NCBI RefSeq assembly: GCF_041381155.1
Contig: NC_091145.1
Location: 36,347,882-36,411,881, forward strand
DNA length: 64,000 bases
Reading direction: 5' to 3'
DNA from: Argopecten irradians
Taxonomy: Eukaryota; Mollusca; Bivalvia; Pectinida; Pectinidae
The notes beneath the pieces were generated by a model. That model did not search any database. It worked only from the letters and a program-made list of their open reading frames with translations, and was not told where the DNA came from. Positions 38,510 to 51,176 of this stretch are shown here, in pieces. Positions within the stretch are counted from its first letter, which is position 1; each line of letters starts with the position of its first letter. The position numbers and the translations under genes are program-made.

Positions 38510-41500
38510 ATTGTAACAGGTTTGATATTGCACAAGTCTATGTGACCTGTGGAGTTTGTTAGATGCTGCTACTGCAACCTACAATTAAGACCTTGAACTA
38601 GATTGGTACACGATAAGTTATACAGAATGAATGATACATGGGGTCTGGCGCCAGGATTCATCAGTAGTTACACCTGTACATATTATATAGGTGCAGCGAC
38701 AACCGCCAGACTGCTTGTGGGCGGACTAATTATAAACATGTCGCCTTTCAATATTATAGAGCCACGTCTACAAACACAGATAGATTGTCGTCAAATTACT
38801 ATTTCATAAGTGGACAATTGACATCGATTACTAATTAAAAAAAACATTTAACGAAAAGTTTTCCCATTGAGAGATCGCACATGCAATATATGCAAAATAC
38901 TCCGTTTTGAGAGTAACTCTTAACGATTTTACAAAACATAGTTCCGATCGATACGATCGGTCAATAAAACGTATTTCGTTTCGTAACTAACGTCAATCGC
39001 TATTTCCTTTCATTGACATTTTGTTGCTTTACAAATTAGCAGCAGTGATCTTATTTCGACAATTTTGGTTTTGTTTTTGAATTGTTCACGCCCCCTCATC
39101 ACAATTGGGAACGTTCCCGATTGCCACTCATCCTGCTATATTTTTACTATTAAAAGTAGTCAACGGTTATTTTGGAAAAGGCACAAATTGCAAAATACCA
39201 AGAAGAAAATGGTAAACCATGGTAAAACCAATACTAGATCCAAAACGACAAGCTTCATAGTAAGGATATTTCCATCCGGGTTTATCATAATAATTATAGG
39301 TAAAATATGTATTAGTTTGAGTAAAGTGATCCACCCAGTTCCAGAAAACACGTCACCATCATACAGAGGCTAGGCCACATCCTAGATATCCTACCCATGT
39401 AGTCAGTCAGGTAGAATGAGGCCACGTGACGGTGTAGGAGCAATCCAGGAAAAACGAATAAGGGGGATGGAAAAGGCCCAAAAGGATGGGGGCGAAATCC
39501 GCCGATCGTTTATTCCCAAAACTAAACATCCATTATCTTAAACCAATTTACTTTGTTTACCGATTCTATACAAACTGTTATCCTTAGGGTCGTCTTTACA
39601 ACAGATATATACCCTTGTGTCCACACCAATATTAGACTGTCTACAAACACCTGTTTATCTGAATGTCTTTCTGGGGTTTAAAAATGCCCAATGTGTTTGT
39701 GGACGAATAATGACCAGAGCTTAAATTCACACGTGACAGTCGAGGGTCTATCACGTTTGCTGCATTGTCACGCCCTCTAACGTCCAGACAATGGAAGGAT
39801 GTACCCCTCACCCCATCTCCAAGTTCTTTAAGTCCATCTAAATCTTTATATTGACTGATCCATCTCGCTTAATGGAATTTAAGAAATATGGCCTTCTGAA
39901 ATAAACTTTTAAAACGTGTACAATTATCTATCACTTAACATTAATGGTGTACTACATTGACACGGGAACCAATTAGGTACCAAATGTATGACATTTAAAA
40001 CCTGGCGAGAGTCAAGAGCACACGGTTTGTTGTATGTCGCTGACAGTGCACATGAATACTATTAGTCTAATAGTACGACCTTTGGAGAAGCCAATAAGTG
40101 AGGTCTCGAGGCAAGGAAAGATTTGCTATCTTCTCGATAGTGCTTGTTATATGGAACGATTCTCTGTAGAAATAATAACGTTTGCACTGAAAACTATAAT
40201 GAAATCTTATAACTTTTCATAAGCCTTCCAAAAGGGAACAGTAGTTTACAATATTGATAATATTAACCGTCTCTACTCAAAATTTTCGGCTGCATAGACT
40301 TCGAAGCAGAGACTCACGGTCATTTACAGGTGGAATTTGGTTGGAACGAACTCGGCAACCTATATTGTAGGTGCCTTAATACATAGTATTTTGCCGGTTC
40401 CGGCTGATTTTTATTTTTTTAAATTAGGAAAACTCGAAAACTCGGAAACTACTAAATAAAGTTTTGACACGAACTTGATGAAATATTAAAAGTTTCTTTA
40501 ACTCGTATTGATACTATGCGATAATCGCGTGACCACTCTATATATAGCTAGCTTTTGATATATAACGGTATCAGACCGTTTCTGGTTTTACAATTGCCTG
40601 TATGTGCTAATGTTGTGATCAGACGTACGCGTCTGGTGCAAGGATTACGTGTAATGCTATCACTTAATTATAGAGACGAGGGGACGTTATTGTTTGTACG
40701 GGGAGATAGATAGATATCTGTAACGTTACGTAGTCATTACAGTGTTCAATTTACAAGGCAATCCAAACAACATCGCCATTGTCCGAATACTCTTTGATTA
40801 TATAGTAGTATCTGCCCGAGTCACTAGTCCGCCATTACAGGTCTACAAAATACCTGTTTAGATGCAGGCCTGAGATAAGGATAAAGAATGAATATTGCCT
40901 TTGGAAAAACTGTTCTTTACTGCACACAGTAACATTATAAAACTACAAGTCCGTCGGCAATGTCAATTCAAACGAACTTTTGGCATTCATGAACAGTAAA
41001 CAACACAATTATACTGTCTGACGAGGGACTGGAGACTCCTTCCTCACGGTGACTTGTAGGGGCCATGTAAAAGTTCAATGAGAGGGAATGCTGTCTCTGT
41101 TTTTTGACAGACGTGCGATTCGCTTGTTTTCTATGATTTATAACGACATTCAAGGCCGCTGTGTTATGCAACACCTCCCTGGGTACTTTGTACTTCTATA
41201 AATGGTTAATGACCTTGAAACGATGCCACAAACGTGTCCTCGAGGTGACACATTCTAGTGATTGATTGCTTGGTTGCAGCATCAGCAACTGGTTATAATG
41301 TCTTTTGACGATGATATGGGGATTCTGTCTGATTCCTGAATATCATTCCCTCCCATACATATCTTTCAGTGATTAGACTTCTCTATGTACATCTTCGACC
41401 TCATGTCATATACACGTATATATATTGATCTTAGTGTGCTGGTCATTTACCGATGTTTCGAATTCTCGCGGATCCTCTGACCCATTTACATGCGACGTTG

Positions 41501-42177
41501 ACCCCGGTCAGGTCAGGGATGATAATGCCAGGCCTAAGGTTATGATAGTTGTCTCGTGTAGTAGTACATATATTGTTGGTATATTAGTATATGGAGGTAT
41601 ATCTGTTATTCGTCACTTAGTTAATTCATATAAACAGAGATCTCCTATCTAAATAAGGCATACGTGTAGTCCATAACACATTCTCGTATACTTTTAAATC
41701 GCCAGAAAATAAACCAGGACATATTACACACCATATACGAAATGATTTATAATAGGAGAGCCGCCGGAATTATCCCAAGTTGTTTACAATCCTATGGTAC
41801 TTTGCCGGAGGGATTTGTGGTCCAGTAATCTCACCTAAATACTACCGTTAAATACTAAAGCAGGGTTAAAACGTTTACGTTTTTAAGGAACATGTCAATA
41901 AAACAACCCATTTAGTTCTCAATTAAACAGCCCACTTAAACGTGAAGTTTCGAAATTTATAATGTATAAATGTTTTAGAACTTTACAATCTCTAACATTC
42001 CGTACAGAAAACATATCGCCTTCAAAGTATAAACATTGACCAGGAATTGGTGCTGACGTACAGTGTTAACGAAGCAGGCTATGTGTCTATAATGATATCT
42101 AAGTTAGAACAAAAGATATAGTGAACGCGTAACGATACATAAAACTTCACAAGGATAAATCAGGGTAAGTGCCTCTG
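38510..42177. other. Gene-poor stretch
   Basis: No supportable gene. A minus-strand frame at 40968-41174 is mildly protein-like but has no splice support. No other repeats stand out. Confidence 0.45.
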
Positions 42178-43033
42178 ATCTGCTGGCCCTAGACCAAAAG
42201 TCGGACGGGATTTGTACGGCGGAGTTTTTTTTTTTTTAGGTGGAAAATTTTTTTTTATTGGCCAGACTATTCTATCATAGAAACTGCCAGGGTTGGGGCC
42301 CTGGGGTCAGCCTCCTTACAAACAAATGTCCCCACACACGAGGGCTCTCAATCATCACACACACATTCATTCCCACCTAAACACATAAACAACTCTCAAC
42401 CCTTTCATTCTCAAGTACATAACTTACATATTCAACTTCAACAAAACATTTATCCTGGCTCTCACTCCATCTGTTTCACGCTATCATTCTTTCATACATG
42501 TATGTTTACACAAACCAAAAAACATAAAGAGTAGATAAACAAAAAATAGGAATAAGTATGAAAATAACTGAATGATAAATTCATAAAAATAAATAGGTTA
42601 ATAAATAAATAAAATAAGTAAATTCATAAATGAAAAACAAATAAATAAATAAGTAGTTATAATAATAATAATAAATAAAAAAAAATAAAAAAAAATAAAT
42701 AATAACAATAATTGCCATGGTTGATATAATTATATATAAATTAATTATAATTGGATTGATTGTAGATGGTTCAGACCCTCTCTGGTACAGATAACATGCA
42801 TATATATATTATAACAGAAGAAAAAATATTATGTTTGCGCCGATTATGTGCACTGTATCTTGTATATATCACAAGTATAACATAATATAAATGACTGTTT
42901 ATTACAGATGTATATCAGTTCTTAGACATAAATACAGATTCATATAATTCCACTAATATTGAAGAAGGTTAAAATTTATTCAGAAATCTGCTGGCCCTAG
43001 ACCAAAAGTCGGACGGGATTTGTACGGCGGAGT
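42178..43033. mobile_element. 760-bp insertion flanked by identical 48-bp direct repeats
   Basis: The same 48 bases, starting ATCTGCTGGCCCTAGACCAA and ending GTACGGCGGAGT, occur at 42178-42225 and 42986-43033. The intervening segment begins right after the first copy with a run of twelve T's. This is what a poly(A)-tailed element inserted on the minus strand with a long target-site duplication would look like. The inside has no clear coding frame and ends in an A/T-rich tract. Other explanations are recombination between two dispersed repeats or a solo-type structure. The element family is unknown. Confidence 0.6.
42580..42716. repeat. A/T-rich low-complexity tract (AAATA/AATAAT)
   Basis: Imperfect AAATA and AAT repeats and A-runs make up nearly all of this stretch inside the 760-bp insertion. 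Confidence 0.8.
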
Positions 43034-43478
43034 ATTATATGTTTTACTGTTACTTACAGATAGACCTCTCGGTGAACGTCAGTATGTATATTAAAGATTT
43101 CTGTTGAATAAAGCCACATTAGCATGGGACGTACAGGTAGAGCTTTACACCTGATATTATACCTGGCGAGTGTCACAGGTGTGAAAAGCATTAGGTTACA
43201 TATGTAAAGATGTATCACTACATGTATCATGTGCTGTATGTACATGTGCAGTGTCACTGGGTACATTCACATCTGTATATATACAGTTAAATTCAATCAA
43301 CAACACTCAAATATGCTATCGTCATTTTAAACTCCCATACACTCGATGATTTTGTTATCATTATAGCTATAGAAATATTTAATGTCGGGCGACAGTTTTT
43401 GTTGATACTGATAAGACACACACACATAAAATATACCTGTTGATGACTTCAAACCTGAGAATCTAATCGTTTATCATA

Positions 43479-43922
43479 TTGACAGGTAAACGGAGTATAA
43501 TGACAAAACGTACCTTGGACAGGCTCTGTCCCCGGGTCCTTGGCCTCCGCCCTCTCACATCCGTAGGGGAGGGGGTCCCGGTCAGCATACCGTGCCGAGG
43601 CGCAACTAAATGTCCCTCCCATGATTGGGAGGGGGAGAGTCGTGATATCACCTGCTTCTCTATACACTCCTTAGAACACTCAATGTCACTGCTCACATAC
43701 TTTTTATCCGGTCAGAAACTCTATCTGTTAGGTGACCATCACTGTCGGGCACTTGGTAATCCGGGGGTGGGACACACGAACATCATCACCGTCCCGTGGG
43801 TGGGTCCGCTCTGTAACAGACGTGCCACTGTAAACATACGATAACACTGAAAACATACAGCGAGAACCGATACCTGAGACACCGTCAACAACTGCCGGTT
43901 GTGTTATGCTAATGTTTGTTTT
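43479..43922. other. G/C-rich island with coding-like frames, strand uncertain
   Basis: This island is much richer in G+C than its flanks. On the minus strand, two frames run into a strong donor (CCAAG|GTACGT, exon end at 43514). One contains PLPIMGGTFSCASARYADRD and CERAEAKDPGTEP, the other KECIEKQVISRLSPSQSWEG. Just upstream on the same strand, another frame of about 64 codons ends at a TAA at 43728-43730 (SVTERTHPRDGDDVRVSHPR). On the plus strand a 121-codon frame (43479-43844) spans the whole island. I cannot decide between exon(s) of a minus-strand gene, a plus-strand ORF, or a non-coding CpG-type element. No family is recognised. Confidence 0.3.
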
Positions 43923-44619
43923 TCAAGTGCACACAATAAAATCCCCGTAGTAAATTAGAGACTAGACTGTCAGTGTCCAGTCTAGGCCCGCCTCCACGTG
44001 GCCTGGGGGACTACCTGGCTTTGTCTAGTCCGGGTTTGGTGGAATTAGGCCCGACTGGAGAGTTTAAGCACCGTATTTCATTCAACATTAAAGTTTTGAG
44101 CTGTCTGCTGTTTGAACACCGGAGTGAATATGATTGAGGTATTGATCGTTCGTACGTGGACAGGTATATACGGAGATGTAGTATTGTATGTATCTGTAGC
44201 TTTGATCACACTGCCATTCTATACAGGTACGGCGTCACAACAGAACATGACTGACAGGGCCGCATCTAGGGCACCACATAATACCATCAATTATTGACAC
44301 CAATTTCTGGACAATATAACACGAACAATTGTGCCTTTAAAACACGAACAGCGGAAGTTGGACGAGAAAGCAGATGTTATTGTCGACCAGTCGGGTATAC
44401 CTCTATAGAGCCTACGTTACCTCTCTGTAACTAAGGTTACACCCTCCGGTTTCACCGAACATCCCCCGATGTATAAAATAGTTTCGATGTCTGATATATG
44501 TAGCGACCTCGATAGCCTTCAGAATGAACAGCAATGCACAGTGAAAGTTGTTATCAACGAAAGGTGTTACCAACTATCAAGGGCTAATTTTCTAAAACCT
44601 AAATTGAAAAAGTTCAAAA

Positions 44620-45240
44620 ATCCACACTTACGGCATTACGGCATGGCCAAATTTCCTTGCACTATTAATATCGAATTTCCCTCGCGGGCCAATTATCGAA
44701 TCCCCAAACGGCCTGACCAAATTATCCTGCCGTGTTATCGAATTCTACTTACGGTATGGTGAAATTATCTTCGATATGACCGAATACCCTTAAAGTATGG
44801 CCAAATCCCTCTCGTAATATGGCCACATTCCTCTAAAAGTATTACCGGCGAAATGGCCAAAACAGTATGGCCAATTGTATGACACAATTCCATTACAGTA
44901 TTATAAAATCCCAATACGGTATGGTCGAATTTCCCTCACGGTATTATCACGTCCCTTTGTGGTCATACCGTTGCATGACCAAATTAACGGTATGACCAAA
45001 TTTCTATAATACCCTAACAATAATGACGGGACGAGTTGACCATACCCTAACAATATTGAGGTCACGAGTTGACCATACCCTAACAATAATGAGGGGACGA
45101 ATTGACTAAACCCTAACAAAATTGAGGTGACGAGTTGAACATACCCTAAGCATTATTGATGTGGCGAATTGACCAACAATATTGAGGCGACAAATTGACC
45201 ATACTTTAAACAATATTGAGATGATTAAGTAGTAACTACA
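44620..45240. repeat. Two adjoining degenerate minisatellites
   Basis: The first part (to about 45000) repeats CGGTATGGCCAAATTNCCCT with a spacing near 30 bp and strong decay. The second part (about 45000-45240) repeats ACCATACCCTAACAATANTG then AGGNGACGAGTTG with a 38-40-bp period and better conservation. The two motifs share CCATACC/GGTATGG in opposite orientation. No coding potential. Confidence 0.7.
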
Positions 45241-45392
45241 TATATATTTTTACGATGGATGGCGAGTTGACCACAACATTATATACAGCACTGACTACTG
45301 AGGTATAACCTGTCTACGCCGTTTTAACATAAAAATAAGCCGTCCGTCTCAGAAGCAACTAATGTATACAGAAATGTAAAAAAAAATACCCT

Positions 45393-47999
45393 CTAGTATG
45401 GCGCCTCTCCAAACTGGTCATGACAAACTACCCAATCCTCGATACTCAAAGAAACACCCTGGCCCTGCTGACTCGCTATAGTCTGTAATAGTTCCTTGTT
45501 CTCTGTACCTATGGGGTTATCGTCTTCTGACAAACGGTACACGTCATACACAATCTCAAACATATCTCTAATAACTTACACTGGACGTGTAAACACGTGC
45601 ACGCCTTGACAGGACAGCTGGCTAACACTTGTCTAATAGGTAATCCCGGTAATGCACATGCTTTTCACGCTATTATGTCAGTGCGAGAACTGAGATATCG
45701 CATCCTGGTCATACATTATCACAAGATGTTTCAGCTCTGGTTTTACCTATTATATTTTCCTTATCATGGAACATTCAAACTTATGATTATTAAAATGATC
45801 TTTAGGAGTAGGTGTGAATATTCCCGATTGAAATAAATTCAAATAATCGATAGGTAAATGAACTGCTGTCAACGCTAACTTCTGAGAAGGAAGGCATTGG
45901 GAGAGAGGTGGGGTGGGGGAGGAAAAGGGAAACTCTGGCGGGAGTATCGAGTAACAACTTAAATCGACACAATTCAATAATATAGGCATCACAGACGTTC
46001 TGACGCCGGTCTGAATTTATTTACACTTCTCTCGGCAGTAAAGAGTTCGATTGATTTTTCTACTGGCTTCATACATACAACCACCACTATGATTAATGTA
46101 TTGCCGCCATCGTCAAATCAAGCTGGATTGGAGGCGAGAACAAATAAAGGTCCTTTTCATCTATAGAGCGTATATTCCCTCGTCGTAACCGTACTTCCCG
46201 AAAAAAAAGTGAGGCTCGGTCCCGGAGGAAATCAATACCACAGCTGTTTATGTATAGTCCCGTGAGTCGGGTGGGCACTGTCTTCTAGTTCTAGATGTCT
46301 ACTCTTAACACAGTAACTCAGCATGGACAGCGAATGTTGGTGGTAGTGTCAAAATCGACAGCATATTGATAAAAAATCGACAAGAATTCTAAACCAATGA
46401 CTATGCAAAATATAATATATCCATTATCGGTAAGGAAAGATTTCTTAAAAAATCTATAACTGTAATGTAACTTATATCGAAAACCTATAGTTCTGAAATA
46501 CTTCTTGAAGAGAAAAGTGTCTTAACCTCGTTATATGACTAGAAGCAGGATAATATGCAAAAGGGAAGTTTGATTAGTAAAATTCATAGATAAGGGGGGT
46601 AACTCGTATAGATAATTGGTTTTACACTACACTTCAGATCACATCTCCTGGACACTATATTGATCAAATAAATTTGTTTGATGTACATGTACGTCATGTT
46701 TTTGGTTATAAACTAATTCAAATACTTTGAAAACAGAAATGTAAAGGGGATCAAGGACCAGGCACTTTTTCTGATGTTTTATAATTTTATCTTAATGAAT
46801 GAATATCGGTAGTGGTTCTGTGAGCAGAGGAAATGAATCTGATACAGGGATCTGCGCTATTTTGTGCTGTTTTATTGTTTATAAAGGCGTATTATACGGT
46901 CTTTATCTCGATTTAAAAAGTGTGCTGTGTTGTTTGTAAAACATAGATAAGGGGGGTAACTCGTATAGATAATTGGTTTTACACTACACTTCAGATCACA
47001 TCTCCTGGACACTATATTGATCAAATAAATTTGTTTGATGTACATGTACGTCATGTTTTTGGTTATAAACTAATTCAAATACTTTGAAAACAGAAATGTA
47101 AAGGGGATCAAGGACCAGGCACTTTTTCTGATGTTTTATAATTTTATCTTAATGAATGAATATCGGTAGTGGTTCTGTGAGCAGAGGAAATGAAATCTGA
47201 TACAGGGATCTGCGCTATTTTGTGCTGTTTTATTGTTTATAAAGGCGTATTATACGGTCTTTATCTCGATTTAAAAAGTGTGCTGTGTTGTTTGTAACTA
47301 TATATAATTGTACATATTATGTACAAAGCGGCCTTTAATGTACGGATAATTACTGTTGAACGTTGGCATTTTACACAAAGTAAGTCAATATTAGTAATAA
47401 CTTACCACGGTAGAAACGTTTCGCCTCTAACATTAGCTTGCCGATCAAAGCATACATGTACATTCTACCTAATTATCATTAAATATATGGTTTGGCATGA
47501 TCGTCGCGATAACAATATAAATAGGTTATTAACGATTAGGTCTAATCCTTGTTTTGTAATTTCTCATTTTCATGTTATATATAATTGTGTTATTGGCCCC
47601 TTTCTCCCACATTGTATCACCAGATCACCAACTACACTAGCCTAGCAGTAACTAACACTTATTTTAACCAAATGACTTCATTTAGCTTGCCTAGCCGCTC
47701 ATATCGAGACTTTGAGAATCATATGAGGCGAGGGGCTGTAAAGTTCATGCATTGACACTCCATATTTCTCCCAAAGAACTTTCAATACACGTCATTATTA
47801 TCAAAATAAAAATAGGCCTAGTAATCACAATAACAAATTATGTTGCCATTCCTATTAGATCAAAAATGTCCTTTGAAATATCATGTTGTATGAAGAAGAC
47901 CCGTTTGTCTACTGTTTCACCCAATTTGAATGATTTACACTGTGTACTTACAGTTCTTTGTAACCATCTTGTTGAAGAGTGTCACAGGAAGGGGGACAA
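45393..47999 (-). CDS. Possible 3' part of an unidentified spliced gene (three exons)
   Basis: Three short minus-strand segments join in one frame. They are 47999-47952 (before AACT|GTAAGT), 47468-47406 (after AATTAG, before CGTG|GTAAGT) and 45574-45393 (after GTGTAAG, ending in TAG). All junctions are phase 1. The joined product reads as a hydrophobic helical stretch (LIGKLMLEAKRFYR), then an acidic segment (IRDMFEIVYDVYRLSEDDNP) and a C-terminus ending QFGEAPY. The last exon is the most convincing: 59 open codons, rich in acidic residues and Gln. The acceptor of the first segment is poor, and upstream exons are not found; a weak candidate ends near 48094. No family is recognised. If real, this is the end of a larger gene, with a recent tandem duplication in its last intron. 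Confidence 0.35.
46585..47297. repeat. Recent tandem duplication, 2 x about 357 bp
   Basis: Segments 46585-46940 and 46942-47297 are nearly identical. The only difference I see is one extra A (AAATGAATC versus AAATGAAATC). The unit begins CATAGATAAGGGGGGTAACT and ends TGCTGTGTTGTTTGTAA. No terminal inverted repeats or target duplications are seen, so unequal exchange or replication slippage is more likely than transposition. An assembly artefact (collapsed or split haplotypes) is possible. Confidence 0.9.
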
Positions 48000-48348
48000 C
48001 TCCAAATTAGTCAATATTCCTAGTACAATATAGGATACTGGAACACTGATTTTCAATCTACATATATATATTGTTTGCAATTACCGGTATCACAGATACA
48101 TGAAGCCATGTAATGATACAGAATTTTGATTTTTAATGCTTTCTATATAACAAAGAAAGAGAGAGAAAAAAAGAAAGAAACGTGAAAAAAAAGAACAAAT
48201 GAAATCTTTGGCACTAAGATGTGGATGTAATGTTGTCTTACACCGTGTCCCAATATAACACTGGTTTATCTCGTTTATCGTAATATGATGGAATTAGGGA
48301 GAGAAATTTTTGTCTTTAAAATAAAATTGTACAACTGATGCAAATCAC

Positions 48349-48536
48349 CTTGTCCTTCGATGGCCCAGGTGTAAGCGCGCGAGGGGTCTTAGAGGGATGA
48401 AATCGGAGTGCCCGGATAAAACCCACGTTATCGGACAGGTGACCCCTAACCCTTTCACGTCTTTGCCGGGGGCTCCATGCCGGGGATCGAACCCCGGCCG
48501 GCTAGCTGCTTAACCACTACACCACCCGATCACCCA
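48349..48536 (-). mobile_element. tRNA-derived SINE
   Basis: Read on the minus strand, the element starts GGGTGATCGGGTGGTGTAGT and has an RNA polymerase III A-box (TGGTGTAGTGG, about 48514-48524) and a B-box (GGTTCGATCCC, 48483-48493) at tRNA-like spacing. An unrelated body rich in CCCGG and ACCTGGGCCATCGAAGG follows. The T-arm can pair (CCGGGG/CCCCGG), but the acceptor stem has no 3' partner, so this is a SINE head and not a tRNA gene. Similar sequences are, from memory, common in bivalve genomes. Confidence 0.8.
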
Positions 48537-48539
48537 CTT

Positions 48540-50693
48540 CCGTAATATGATGGACAGTAATCTAAATTGTTCTACTGAGTATATCGCTGGACAAATAAAT
48601 TTTAAAAATACTCGGACCCCTCGATTTCTTCTGCTAAGGTTATCTGTGCTAACCACGAAATTAGTAGAATAGGCGGACGACATTAGACTACTAGATATCA
48701 GTTTTCTTATTATTTCGCATAATTTAGGCTTAGGTACAAACATTCTCAGTTGAAAAAATGCTATCGAGAGTACAAGATTCTACTCCAAAAGATCTATCTG
48801 ATACATTAACCCCCTCACCTATCAGTACCCTCGTTATCCATCTTTGATTTTATCACTGTGGAAGTATAACATGGAATTGTAAATATGTTAGTAATTAGTT
48901 ACCAATCGCTAAGTGTGTTATAACTAATCATGCCCTTCTCTGACACCATCATTGAACTCGACACAAAATCCTTCTTTTCCATTTTTTTAAGACGACGGAG
49001 AGGAATTTAATCTGATCGGAGGAATTTAATCTGATCGGAGAGCGTTGTTGGTAATCGATTTATCGATTAGATTTTCTCCTATCCCTCCTTCCCCTTAGTT
49101 TTCGTCTCATTTCTTAAAATGGTCACCTTCTCTATTCAATAAAGCTACCATTCTCCGTTCAATAATCACCAATCAAATATCCACCAAGCCCTTTACCAGC
49201 TGATGGGCCTCTGCAATATTGCCGATCATGATTTGAGTGTTATGCCTTCTAAAAAATCGACATTCCCAATTACCTCTCGGTTTTAGTTATTGACGTTAAT
49301 TTAATATATGTAAAGTAAACCTTATTATCAGACCCTGTGGTTAAACCAAGAAAAGATTGACTAACGGTTACAGTCAAATATAGATAAAGTAATACACTGA
49401 CCACATAGCTAATCAATGGCAAAAGGGTGTGAATTAGATAAAAAAAAGTATTTATTAAATACAGTTATGAATTATAAAGCACGAAAGTCTCTATTTAATC
49501 AGTAGCGGCATACAGAATATATAAGGAATATATCTTTAAATGTCACTTTTATGCACTTACCTGGTAATGACGTAATACAGGTAACACACTCGGTGTTATT
49601 TCAACATCCCACACAATTGTCAATCTTTTTACTGATTTGAACGTGATAGGTATCGATCACGCTCGCTGCAGCAATCTTTAGTTTTTTTAACAAATGTTAC
49701 CATGGTAACGCCGATGGGCATGATATAATGGCACAAGTTGTGGCAGCAACAATTCCGGGATCGTTAGTCACTGTTTCATTCCTTAATGATGTAACGGAAG
49801 TGTAAAACAACCAGGTGCATCTATATTTATCATTATTATAATTTTTATATATCGGTGTACCATAGACAAGCTTTACATTTATCTCAAGTGCTAGTGAATA
49901 TCGCCAAAATATTATTATGTTACATTTTTTATCCAGCAGCTTTAAAACTGTACTTAAAAAAGGCATTCTACTATTATATCTTTTATTTTAAATGGATATT
50001 TCAGTGATAGAGATATGTATTTTTATTCAGATATCTCGCTAGTCCCCAGATCTTTACAATCAACTGTAAAATAACATTTCAAGAACAAAACATATGGTTG
50101 GCAGCTTGATTTAAGAAGACATTCTTTATCTTAAATAAAAGGTAAATCAGTGACTAGTCGCTTCAAACATACATGTCTTAGTATGTACATGTATCAATTT
50201 GCATACAATATATATTGGCGAGATATCCCCTTTTGAAATGGGGCATTCGGGCTAATGATAGGAGCAGACGAATTCGTTATTTTCTTCAGTTGCAAAAATC
50301 ACTTACTTTTAATTTCTTAATTAATAAATTACATTACCATCTTTGAAAAATTTGAGCTTCTAATATAACTTCAATGGATACAAATATTTAAAATAATTAA
50401 TTGCGTCCGGAAAAATCCATAGCACTATATCCTTTATGAAATGACGTACAAATTGCGCATGTACCAATAGCAAATTACATTATTTTATATTTTTTTGTGT
50501 TAAAGATACATATATATATTACACACATTTAAACATTAATTATTATTCAAATGATGAGTATCTTTTATGTTCTGTCGGCGGTGGAGCATCTTTACCGTAA
50601 AAATATTGATCCATTAAGATGCGATATGTTTTTTACCATGGGGATATTAGGGGGTTATGACAGATCATTCATGTATGGCAAAAAAATACTGTA
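48540..50693. other. Intergenic stretch
   Basis: No gene is seen. A 21-bp direct duplication of GGAGGAATTTAATCTGATC occurs around 49000-49038. The rest is A/T-rich. Confidence 0.5.
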
Positions 50694-50879
50694 TGTCTGT
50701 TTAGGGTTGCATAGGCAAAAAAAATAGTGTCGGAAGGATTTTTTTTAGTGTACACTAAAATAATGGCCGGAACCGGAGTCTGAGATCGAAATCCCGACTT
50801 TTGTTTGAAAAGGGGGGGGGGGGGGGGATTTAGGGTCGGAGTAAAACGTTAAGGTCGGGCGGGTAACCCTTAACAGACA
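50694..50879. mobile_element. MITE-like element with 17-18-bp terminal inverted repeats and a G16 run
   Basis: The ends are TGTCTGTTTAGGGTTGC and the inverted GGTAACCCTTAACAGACA. The element is 186 bp and includes AGTGTACACT (a palindrome) and a 16-base G homopolymer (50812-50827). No coding capacity. The element lies 300 bp upstream of SSR4. Confidence 0.6.
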
Positions 50880-51134
50880 TTTTTTTTTAGGCGTAATGTA
50901 CAAAATGTACATGTATGTAATTTTATTTTATTGATTTTATCCTTTTTATGGCGTCTCACGAAACATGTACATGTATATTCGGCATTTCCATGCGTAGATG
51001 AAAAATATGTATCTGTGAAAATCATCTTCATAATATGCAGGTCCAAATATGTTATTCTTTTCGATTTATATGTCCCTCTGGCAGCAGGGGGCGTGTCCCA
51101 TTACGGTTTGTAGTTTTATGAGAGTTATCTCTCC

Positions 51135-51176
51135 TTTATAAGGTGCACTTCCGCTTTTCTTTCCGACCCGGCAAAA
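51135..51176 (+). promoter_or_regulatory. Probable core promoter and 5' UTR of SSR4
   Basis: A TATA-like TTTATAAGG (51135-51143) is followed at suitable distance by a pyrimidine tract CTTTTCTTTCC (51154-51164), which may be the transcription start and resembles a TOP-type leader. The ATG follows within about 15 bases in a good context (AAAAATGG). The start site is inferred. Confidence 0.4.

Noticed and set aside
48460-48536. A tRNA gene on the minus strand
   Set aside because: A- and B-boxes and a T-arm are present, but the acceptor stem has no matching 3' strand and the sequence continues into a SINE body.
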